From assembly GCA_015488565.1 (NCBI GenBank), contig WFNQ01000062.1, forward strand, positions 1-7,861: a DNA stretch of 7,861 nt, read 5' to 3'. Each line of letters begins with the position of its first letter. Positions within the stretch are counted from its first letter, which is position 1. A model generated the notes under the pieces. That model worked only from the letters and a program-made list of their open reading frames with translations, was not told where the DNA came from and did not search any database. This DNA is from Thiomicrorhabdus sp. (lineage in GTDB: Bacteria; Pseudomonadota; Gammaproteobacteria; Thiomicrospirales; Thiomicrospiraceae). The position numbers and the translations under genes are program-made. Below, piece by piece: positions 1-5,581 of this stretch.

Positions 1-1
1 A

Positions 2-1495
2 ATAGCATTTACACAGGCCACTCAAGCACTCTCTGCCCTGCAAGCGACTCAGTCCATTCACATCATCACACAACAGGTAGGACGTATTGAGTTTGAGTGG
101 AAAGGTCAGAATAAAGTACTTGAGTTTATCGCGCCCGATCAGCTCATTATAAAAGCCAGTACCGCCGATCTATTAATGGTGGATGAAGCCGCACACCTGC
201 CCACGCCAATGTTAACCGAGCTACTCACCCATCACCACCGAATGGTTTTTGCCACCACTTTGCACGGTTACGAAGGGTCGGGAAGAGGGTTTGAACTGCG
301 CTTTAAAGAAACGTTAAACCGGATTACACCCGACTGGAAAAACCGTCATCTAAAAACGCCTATTCGCTGGGCAAAAAAAGATCCATTGGAAACCGCCATC
401 AATCATGCGCTGTTTTTAGATGTGACGGGCCATACCAGCCAATCATTAAGTCAAAGAGAACAGCCTCCCGTCAGCTTGTTAATGGACGTCAGTATTGAGT
501 TAACAGAAATTCCTGTTGCCAATCTCTTAACCGACACGCAACAATTTCATCACCTATTTCGGTTATTGGTGCAAGCGCATTATCAAACCAGTCCCAATGA
601 TTTACAACTGTTACTCAGCGCACCCAACTTAAAAATCGTCGTGGCCAAACAGCATGAACAACTCATTGGCGTAGTGCTTTGTGTCGAGGAGGGTAAAATT
701 ATGCCCACCACCAAACGGGTTCATGGGCATTTAGTCCCCCAATTACTGGTAAAACATTATGCCGTTTCAGACTTTTTAATGCTCTCTAGTTGGCGAATTA
801 TGCGTATTGCTGTGCACCCAGAAGTGCAGCGGGAAGGCATTGGAAAACAGCTTTTAAATCATGTAAAACACCTTGCAACACAACAACGTATTGACTATTT
901 AAGCAGCAGTTTTGGCGCACATAAAACCTTGTTGCCATTTTGGTTTCAACAAAATTATTACCCTGTACACGTAGGTATTAAGCGTGATAAATCCAGCGGC
1001 AGTCATAATATGGTGGTGACCAAAGCACTCACCCCAATGGCACAACAAGCCCTTGCTAGTATTCAACGTGCGTTTCAAACGCAGTTTCCACACCTGCTGA
1101 TGGAATCCCTGCCACACTTCTCAACCCCCATGACATTCGACGTATTAAAAACCTTCCGATTTAAAAGCTCCCCCCCCTATCTGGAAGAAGCAGTAAATCA
1201 CTTTCGTTTAAAGCAACGAGTCTATGAATCCGTGAGTGGGCAACTGTGGGAGTGGAGTATTCGTCATGGGCATGAACTGGCATTGGCACCAGAAAAAACT
1301 CAAGCCATTTGGTGCGATAAAGTACTAAAAAAACAATCTTGGGCTAAGGTGGCACAACACCACAAATTAACAGGCAAAAAAGGGGTTGAAAAAGCCCTGA
1401 TTGATATGTTGATGAACACGACTTTTTCAATGAAAGAGCCCTCTTATAGCAAACCAGAGTCTGTTTTAGATAGCGGCCGTTTTCAATTTATTTAA
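2..1495 (+). CDS. tmcA: tRNA(Met) cytidine acetyltransferase TmcA, 5'-truncated by window edge
   Basis: TmcA acetylates the wobble cytidine (C34) of elongator tRNA-Met to N4-acetylcytidine, using acetyl-CoA and ATP/GTP, and so secures accurate AUG decoding; it is cytosolic. The frame is open from base 2, so the ATG at 176 is internal and not the start. About 497 codons are visible, and the N-terminal part with the Walker A loop lies outside. What is seen, in order: the end of the RecA-like helicase module with the Walker B box DEAA (182-193) and the motif GYEGSGRGF (about 266-292), the strongly conserved PIRWA (about 359-373), then a GNAT acetyltransferase domain with RIAVHPEVQREGIGKQLL (803-856), an acetyl-CoA-binding signature, and SSFGAHKTLLPFW, followed by the family's helical C-terminal tail. 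Order and spacing match E. coli TmcA. An 8-base C run at 1170-1177 encodes Ser-Pro-Pro without breaking the frame. Convergent with purU. Function is inferred from family identity and is quite secure. Confidence 0.93.
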   Translation: MAFTQATQALSALQATQSIHIITQQVGRIEFEWKGQNKVLEFIAPDQLIIKASTADLLMVDEAAHLPTPMLTELLTHHHRMVFATTLHGYEGSGRGFELRFKETLNRITPDWKNRHLKTPIRWAKKDPLETAINHALFLDVTGHTSQSLSQREQPPVSLLMDVSIELTEIPVANLLTDTQQFHHLFRLLVQAHYQTSPNDLQLLLSAPNLKIVVAKQHEQLIGVVLCVEEGKIMPTTKRVHGHLVPQLLVKHYAVSDFLMLSSWRIMRIAVHPEVQREGIGKQLLNHVKHLATQQRIDYLSSSFGAHKTLLPFWFQQNYYPVHVGIKRDKSSGSHNMVVTKALTPMAQQALASIQRAFQTQFPHLLMESLPHFSTPMTFDVLKTFRFKSSPPYLEEAVNHFRLKQRVYESVSGQLWEWSIRHGHELALAPEKTQAIWCDKVLKKQSWAKVAQHHKLTGKKGVEKALIDMLMNTTFSMKEPSYSKPESVLDSGRFQFI

Positions 1496-1499
1496 AATT

Positions 1500-1507
1500 C
1501 CCCCCCC
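1500..1507. repeat. C8 homopolymer just after the tmcA stop codon
   Basis: Eight C followed by TAT, 4 bases after the tmcA TAA (1493-1495). The same C8-TAT string occurs inside tmcA at 1170-1180. Confidence 0.85.
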
Positions 1508-1537
1508 TATAGAAGCTTGAAGCCTGAATCATAACCA

Positions 1538-1556
1538 CTAGGAGCCTGTCCGAGAA
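1538..1556 (+). repeat. left terminal inverted repeat (with CTAG) of the fold-back element
   Basis: A 19-bp sequence that is the exact reverse complement of 1686-1704. It includes CTAG at 1538-1541, the proposed target duplication. Confidence 0.85.
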
Positions 1557-1685
1557 CTAAAAACCGACTGCAAATCCCATAAACATCATAAGCCGAGCTT
1601 ATCAAAGTCGTTAAATAGCCGTGCTATTCGCCTTTTTTGATAAACTCGCCTTATAACGTTTCTGTAATTTTCGTTACGGTTCTAA

Positions 1686-1704
1686 TTCTCGGACAGGCTC
1701 CTAG
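1686..1704 (-). repeat. right terminal inverted repeat (with CTAG) of the fold-back element
   Basis: Exact reverse complement of 1538-1556. Its terminal CTAG (1701-1704) contains the TAG stop codon of purU, read on the - strand. Confidence 0.85.
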
Positions 1705-2558
1705 CCATCAAAAACAACAGTTTTATTACCGTGAATTAACACTCGGTCTTCCAAGTGACTGCGTAAACCACGTGCTAGTACGGTTTTTTCGACATCTCGG
1801 CCTAAGCGACGCATGTCATCAATGGTTTGTGCGTGTCCTACTCGAATCACATCTTGCTCAATAATCGGCCCTGCATCCAAGGCTTCGGTAACATAATGAC
1901 ACGTAGCCCCAATTAACTTCACCCCTCGTTCTGCCGCCTGATGATAAGGTCGTGCGCCCACAAAAGAGGGTAAAAAGCTGTGGTGAATATTAATCACTTG
2001 CCCTGCATAATCCTCACACATTTTAGGGGGTAAAATTTGCATGTAACGCGCCAAGACAATCACATCGGCCTGATATTTTTCAATCAACACTTCCGTGTCC
2101 GCAAACGCTTGCGGTTTTGAATCTGGGCGAACAGGAATATGATGAAAGGGAATGTTGTACCATTCCACCATCGAACGAAGGTCATCATGGTTTGCAATCA
2201 CACACACAATCTCGCCCGGTAAATCGTTCTCATGCCAACGGTACAATAAATCCGCTAAACAGTGCGACTCTTTAGAGGCAAACAGGGCAATTTTTTTAGG
2301 TTGGTTTGAATCCGAAATATACCACGTCATTTCAAAAGCATCTGCAATAACGCTAAACCCTGATTCAAAAGCCTTCAACCCCTCCTTTAAAGAGCTGGCT
2401 AAAATTTCATGACGCATAAAAAACCAACTGTTCACCGAATCGGTATGGTGGTTCGCCTCAACAATAGACCCCCCCTGTTCAGCAATGTATTGCGCCACCT
2501 TGGCAACAATGCCCACTTGATCGGGACACGAAATCACTAAACGATATACGTGGCTCAT
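1701..2558 (-). CDS. purU: Formyltetrahydrofolate deformylase PurU
   Basis: Hydrolyses 10-formyl-tetrahydrofolate to formate and THF, supplying formate for PurT-dependent purine synthesis and balancing the one-carbon pool; cytosolic. The 285-residue product has the family's normal length and two domains. An N-terminal ACT domain (about residues 5-85, beginning YRLVISCPDQVGIVAKV) senses small ligands (glycine and methionine in E. coli). A PurN-like formyltransferase fold (about 88-270) follows, with KESHCLADLL, the catalytic segment NIHHSFLPSFVGARPYHQA and LDAGPIIEQDV. By analogy with PurN the catalytic residues are N190, H192 and D228, all present. The C-terminus NKTVVFDG fits the family. The ATG at 2556-2558 is chosen because AAGAGG lies 9 bases upstream (2568-2573 on the - strand) and the ACT domain begins at once. 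Its TAG stop lies in the CTAG end of the adjacent fold-back element. A 7-base G run (2469-2475, + strand C7) encodes Gly29-Gly30. Divergent from xthA. Confidence 0.95.
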   Translation of the reverse strand: MSHVYRLVISCPDQVGIVAKVAQYIAEQGGSIVEANHHTDSVNSWFFMRHEILASSLKEGLKAFESGFSVIADAFEMTWYISDSNQPKKIALFASKESHCLADLLYRWHENDLPGEIVCVIANHDDLRSMVEWYNIPFHHIPVRPDSKPQAFADTEVLIEKYQADVIVLARYMQILPPKMCEDYAGQVINIHHSFLPSFVGARPYHQAAERGVKLIGATCHYVTEALDAGPIIEQDVIRVGHAQTIDDMRRLGRDVEKTVLARGLRSHLEDRVLIHGNKTVVFDG

Positions 2559-2607
2559 AAAACATTACCTCTTTTGACTGTGCAATAAATCTTGTAATTT
2601 GGCCGCT

Positions 2608-2635
2608 ATCATACCAAATCATGGTAGATTGAACA
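2608..2635 (-). promoter_or_regulatory. candidate extended -10 promoter for purU
   Basis: Read on the - strand, TGTTCA (2630-2635) and TATGAT (2608-2613) are 16 bp apart, and a TG lies one base before the -10 (2615-2616), giving an extended -10 form. The expected start of transcription would leave a leader of roughly 40 bases before the purU ATG. The -35 match is weak. The -10 overlaps the inverted repeat TACCA-N5-TGGTA. Assigned by motif only. Confidence 0.35.
2612..2626. repeat. inverted repeat TACCA-N5-TGGTA in the purU/xthA divergent region
   Basis: Two perfect 5-bp arms (2612-2616 and 2622-2626) around AATCA. It overlaps the candidate purU -10. A second repeat of the same geometry lies at 2651-2665 and shares the 8-mer TACCAAAT. 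It could be an operator half-site pair or chance; the arms are short. Confidence 0.3.
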
Positions 2636-2650
2636 GGCTTCCTAATCCTT

Positions 2651-2665
2651 ACCAAATAGGTTGGT
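2651..2665. repeat. inverted repeat ACCAA-N5-TTGGT overlapping the xthA -35
   Basis: Perfect 5-bp arms (2651-2655 and 2661-2665) around ATAGG. The right arm is most of the proposed xthA -35 hexamer TTGGTT. It begins 39 bp from the similar repeat at 2612-2626, about four helical turns, so both would face the same side of the DNA. Confidence 0.3.
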
Positions 2666-2690
2666 TTTCCGTTATAATCCGATTTATTAT
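2661..2690 (+). promoter_or_regulatory. candidate sigma-70 promoter for xthA
   Basis: TTGGTT (2661-2666) and TATTAT (2685-2690) are separated by 18 bp, and xthA starts at 2716. A second, better -10 hexamer, TATAAT, lies at 2673-2678, but the position 17 bp upstream of it (around 2650) has no good -35. Which hexamer is used cannot be decided from the sequence. Confidence 0.4.
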
Positions 2691-2715
2691 GTTTTAAACT
2701 CTCTTTGGAATCAAA

Positions 2716-3537
2716 ATGAACATCGTCTCTTTTAACACCAATAGCGTCCGCTTACGCTTACACCAACTGCAATCATTAACCGATCGAATCGCACCTGATA
2801 TTATTGGCCTACAAGAGACCAAAGTACAAGACCACGATTTCCCCACCGAAGCTCTCGAAGAGATGGGCTATCACGCGATTTACATCGGTCAAAAAACCCA
2901 TTATGGTGTGGCACTGCTGTACCGCAAAGGCATTGAATTGGTTGACTGCCAAAAGGGCTGGAAAACCGATGATGAAACCGCTCAAAAACGCATGATTATT
3001 GGGGATTTTAAACTCGAAAATGGCGAAGTCATTCGTGTTATAAATGGCTATTTTCCTCAAGGCGAAAATCGCAGTCATGAAATCAAATTTCCCGCTAAAA
3101 AACGTTTTTACCAAGACTTAATGCACTACTTAGAAACCGAATGCGACCCGCAACAAGCCTTAGCAGTGATTGGAGACTTTAATATCTCTCCCACCGATTT
3201 AGACATCGGTATTGGTGAAGATAACCGTAAACGCTGGTTACGCGATGGCAAAACCAGCTTTTTACCCGAAGAGCGTGAGTGGTGGAGTACACTATTAAAC
3301 TGGGGCTTGGTCGATACCTTTCGCACCATTCATCCCGAAGAGGACAATGTCTTTACTTGGTTTGATTACCGCTCTAAAGGATTTGATCGTGAACCACGCC
3401 GTGGCTTACGCATCGACACCATTTTAGCCACCGCCCCTCTCAACGACAAAGCCGTTGCCTGTCATGTTGGTTATGAAGAGCGTGCGATGGAAAAGCCTTC
3501 CGATCACGCGCCAATTTGGACCGAATTTAAACTTTAA
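2716..3537 (+). CDS. xthA: Exodeoxyribonuclease III (Xth family AP endonuclease)
   Basis: Cuts DNA 5' of abasic sites, removes blocked 3' ends and degrades duplex DNA 3' to 5'; a main enzyme of base-excision repair of oxidative damage. The 273-residue product covers the whole exonuclease/endonuclease/phosphatase fold, against 268 in E. coli, and is closely similar throughout. Every expected active-site residue is there: N7 (SFN), E34 in GLQETKV, Y112 in NGYFPQGENR, D154 and N156 in IGDFNISPTDLDIG, D234 in GLRID, and D263-H264 in the terminal EKPSDHAPIW. The long segment NRKRWL...SFLPEEREW...GLVDTFR...FTWFDYRSKGFD is typical of true exonuclease III and not of other EEP nucleases. The ATG at 2716 matches the E. 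coli start; the upstream TTGGA is a weak ribosome site. A flavin reductase follows after 13 bp and is probably co-transcribed. Confidence 0.96.
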   Translation: MNIVSFNTNSVRLRLHQLQSLTDRIAPDIIGLQETKVQDHDFPTEALEEMGYHAIYIGQKTHYGVALLYRKGIELVDCQKGWKTDDETAQKRMIIGDFKLENGEVIRVINGYFPQGENRSHEIKFPAKKRFYQDLMHYLETECDPQQALAVIGDFNISPTDLDIGIGEDNRKRWLRDGKTSFLPEEREWWSTLLNWGLVDTFRTIHPEEDNVFTWFDYRSKGFDREPRRGLRIDTILATAPLNDKAVACHVGYEERAMEKPSDHAPIWTEFKL

Positions 3538-3550
3538 GAGAGCTCAATTA

Positions 3551-4228
3551 GTGAATACCCTGCATCTATTAAAAGTCGTTCATGCTGAGCCATTAACCCC
3601 TCAGATCATTCAACTTTTATTTAAACCTGAACACCCGATTGCTTACGCATCTGGACAATACATTATGCTGGGATTTGATGCTGATGATTTAAAGCCTTTT
3701 TCTATCGCATCCGCACCCAGAGACGACGGGCTAATCGAGTGCCATATTCGCAATCAAGCCGACAGTGAATGGATGCAAAAACTGTTTGCGGTTCAAACTG
3801 GCGACCAGCTCGTTATGGAAGGACCTAAAGAGCAAATAGCCCTACAACCTGCTCACCAACCCATTATTTTTGTTGCTGGAGGCACAGGGTTTGCCCCAAT
3901 GAAAGCCCTGCTGGAAACCTTGCTTAAAGAAAAAGTTGGTGTCCCTATTCACTTTTATTGGGGGGCACGCTCTCGCTCTGAACTTTACATGCACAAAGAG
4001 ATGATTGCGCTTACAGACATCCACCCGAATCTTGAATACATTCCCGTCCTGTCTGAAAATACTAAAGACTGGAATGGCGCCACCGGATTGGTGCACCAAC
4101 ACGTCTTAAAAGAGCACCCCAACTTGAAACACTTTACCCTCTACATGTGTGGCCCTTGGCCAATGATACAAGCGGCTAAAACAACGTTTTTAGACGCTGG
4201 GCTGAATGCTCAGGCTTGCTTTCATTAG
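3551..4228 (+). CDS. NAD(P)H-flavin reductase, Fre/ferredoxin-NADP-reductase family
   Basis: A single-chain flavin reductase of the ferredoxin-NADP-reductase superfamily without an iron-sulfur domain, expected to pass hydride from NAD(P)H to flavin in the cytosol. With a GTG start at 3551 it has 225 residues (E. coli Fre: 233). The frame stays open upstream to an ATG at 3455, but that would overlap xthA by 83 bp; the GTG has AAGAGAG 8 bases upstream and starts right at the first beta strand (NTLHLLKVV). Visible: the flavin-binding region SGQYIML...KPFSIASAP (about 34-56), the NAD(P)-binding GGTGFAP (110-116), YWGAR (136-140) and CGPWPM (200-205). Two oddities: Lys48 stands where Fre-type proteins usually have Arg in the R-P-F/Y-S motif, and the chain ends ACFH without the usual terminal S-D-A-F-like segment. 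Follows xthA by 13 bp, likely one operon. Physiological substrate unknown. Confidence 0.85.
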   Translation: MNTLHLLKVVHAEPLTPQIIQLLFKPEHPIAYASGQYIMLGFDADDLKPFSIASAPRDDGLIECHIRNQADSEWMQKLFAVQTGDQLVMEGPKEQIALQPAHQPIIFVAGGTGFAPMKALLETLLKEKVGVPIHFYWGARSRSELYMHKEMIALTDIHPNLEYIPVLSENTKDWNGATGLVHQHVLKEHPNLKHFTLYMCGPWPMIQAAKTTFLDAGLNAQACFH

Positions 4229-4256
4229 ACAAACCGCTTTAAGGCACCATTAACCC

Positions 4257-4335
4257 AAATGCTTACACTATTTTTCACGTTCCTAAATTTACCAAACAGG
4301 GTAACGATTGTGAGCATTTAATTGTTTTAATTTCC
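4257..4335 (+). terminator. possible terminator or long hairpin after the xthA-reductase pair
   Basis: AAATGCTTACA (4257-4267) can pair with TGTGAGCATTT (4309-4319) over 11 positions with one G-T wobble. The 41-base interior holds a second small hairpin, TTACC (4289-4293) with GGTAA (4300-4304). The T-rich TTTAATTGTTTTAATTT follows on the + strand. It lies between two convergent transcripts. The loop is large and the stem AT-rich, so this is not a classical Rho-independent terminator. I see no gene in the 4229-4355 gap. Confidence 0.25.
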
Positions 4336-4355
4336 ATAGAAACCGATCATAAAAC

Positions 4356-5540
4356 TTAGCTTTTCCCTGCTATATTCTCCAATTTCAAAATGGCTTCTTT
4401 ATAAACCAAGGCGGCTTGGCTCTCTTTGCCTTCGGCTTCGTAGCACTTAGCGAGTGCATGAAAGGTTTCAACTTCGGGTCTAATTTTCAGGCTCTCTTTT
4501 AGGTAGTTTTGACCGCGTCCCCACAGCTGGGCACGACAGGCTAAGCGCCCTAATGTGAGCAGTAAAACAGGGTTGTTTTCATGACCTTTTAGCCAAAGTT
4601 CGGCCGTTTTTAGCCGTTCGGTTGGTTCTCCACTGGCAATGCGTCCGTATTGATAGGCCAGTCGGTCATCCCACTGTTTTTTAAGCGCACGTTCAATCAG
4701 ATCTGATAACCCTTTTTCTAGCCCCCAACCGAGTGATTTTTCGACGTATTCGGCTAATACAATAGGAATCAATTTACGCTCGCTACTCATCTGTTCCCAC
4801 AGGTGGTGCAGTGCATCTTGATCGTTGATTAAACTGAATTTTCCAGCCAACAGTTGGGCTTCCAGTTCCGCTTGCTCGGCTTTATCCATGGCACGGCTTT
4901 TTTTCAGTTCGGGAAAAATCTCTCCCAGTGCTTGCCAAGCTTTTAATTTTTTTAGTATGTGTGCTAACTCAACCAATACAGTGATATTTTTAGGCGCTTG
5001 TTCATGCAGTGTTTCTAAAATGGCACGGGCCTGCTCTGGTTCGGATTCGGCCAATAACCTTGCTTCGACCAGTCCAATGGTTAAATAGTCATCAATATGA
5101 TGCTCTCTGGCTTGAGCCAGATGATGCTCTCGACGTTTATAGGCTTTTTGGTTGTGTGCCATCTTGGCCGCACTTAAGTAGTGCATTAAGCCCTCTTCAC
5201 TCTGTTTTGCCGTTTTAATCAGCTCTTTTTCGGCCTTACGCCAATCGCCATGCTCCAGTGCAACCATGCCTTTTGCTAAGGCGGTTTCGGCTTTTTTATA
5301 TTGACTTAAACGACGATTTTTACGCCAAAACTTTGGCATATTCCACAGGCTAGACAATAAGCGAATGGAAAAATAAATGACCACAAATAAAATGATTAAG
5401 CTCACCAGTAAAAAACTCACACTGGTTTCAATCACCCAGTCTCCCCAAACCATGGAGACCAAGCCATTGTCATAAATAAGCAGTGTGGCCAAACTGGTTC
5501 CAACGAGAAAGACCAACGCCAATGTTAATATTAAGCCCAT
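4356..5540 (-). CDS. hemY: HemY, heme-biosynthesis-associated membrane TPR protein
   Basis: Proteobacterial HemY, an inner-membrane protein encoded with the porphyrin genes; its exact role in heme synthesis is not settled, and it is unrelated to the Bacillus protoporphyrinogen oxidase also called HemY. The 394 residues match the family length. Two membrane segments are visible (about residues 3-23 and 41-62), joined by a short loop with the family motif IETSV, followed by a basic cytoplasmic stretch (WRKNRRLSQYKK). The rest is helical TPR-like repeats, including ALEHGDWRKAEKEL, LKKQWDDRLAYQYGRI and a C-terminal repeat pair (NNPVLLLTLGRLACRAQLWGRGQNYLKESLKIRPE...), which align well with E. coli HemY. 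The ATG at 5538-5540 has AAAGGA 6 bases upstream and places the first membrane helix at the N-terminus. Last gene of the hemD-hemX-hemY run, 41 bp after hemX. Confidence 0.93.
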   Translation of the reverse strand: MGLILTLALVFLVGTSLATLLIYDNGLVSMVWGDWVIETSVSFLLVSLIILFVVIYFSIRLLSSLWNMPKFWRKNRRLSQYKKAETALAKGMVALEHGDWRKAEKELIKTAKQSEEGLMHYLSAAKMAHNQKAYKRREHHLAQAREHHIDDYLTIGLVEARLLAESEPEQARAILETLHEQAPKNITVLVELAHILKKLKAWQALGEIFPELKKSRAMDKAEQAELEAQLLAGKFSLINDQDALHHLWEQMSSERKLIPIVLAEYVEKSLGWGLEKGLSDLIERALKKQWDDRLAYQYGRIASGEPTERLKTAELWLKGHENNPVLLLTLGRLACRAQLWGRGQNYLKESLKIRPEVETFHALAKCYEAEGKESQAALVYKEAILKLENIAGKS

Positions 5541-5581
5541 CTTAATTCCTTTTGAATCGAGTTATCTATTTGAATCATGTC

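Larger units (their letters stand above)
1538..1704. mobile_element. 167-bp fold-back miniature element (MITE-like) with CTAG ends
   Basis: The ends are a perfect 19-bp inverted repeat, CTAGGAGCCTGTCCGAGAA at 1538-1556 and its reverse complement at 1686-1704. The symmetry continues inward around one centre at base 1621: 1590-1606 pairs with 1636-1652 at 15 of 17 positions without gaps, and AATAGC (1614-1619) pairs with GCTATT (1623-1628) over a 3-base loop. The element is therefore one long imperfect palindrome and has no room for a transposase. The outer CTAG at each end is best read as a 4-bp target duplication, leaving GAGCCTGTCCGAGAA as the terminal repeat. IS5-type transposases are known to favour CTAG-like targets, so mobilisation in trans by such an enzyme is a plausible inference. 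It sits between the convergent genes tmcA and purU, where its RNA hairpin could also help stop transcription from either side. Confidence 0.78.

Noticed and set aside
176..178. ATG at 176 as the start of tmcA
   Set aside because: The frame is open to base 2 and the upstream codons encode family-like sequence (EFIAPDQLI) just before the Walker B box.
1614..1638. Simple Rho-independent terminator (AATAGC/GCTATT hairpin followed by T6)
   Set aside because: The 6-bp stem is AT-rich and the T run is separated from it by CGCC; the hairpin is better explained as the centre of the larger palindrome, though it could still weaken transcription.
1637..1864. 75-codon open frame on the + strand
   Set aside because: It starts inside the fold-back element and runs antisense through the purU 3' end; no recognisable protein and no separate ribosome site.
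2809..3329. Antisense open frames within xthA
   Set aside because: Shadows of a strongly conserved gene on the other strand; no independent support.
3455..3550. ATG-initiated upstream extension of the flavin reductase
   Set aside because: It overlaps the conserved xthA C-terminus by 83 bp, adds residues with no family counterpart, and the GTG at 3551 has its own ribosome site.
4243..4359. 38-codon open stretch in the gap between the reductase and hemY (+ strand)
   Set aside because: It has no ATG, GTG or TTG near its beginning and no recognisable protein, and it overlaps the hemY stop. I also tried it as a frameshifted C-terminus of the reductase and saw no family-like end.
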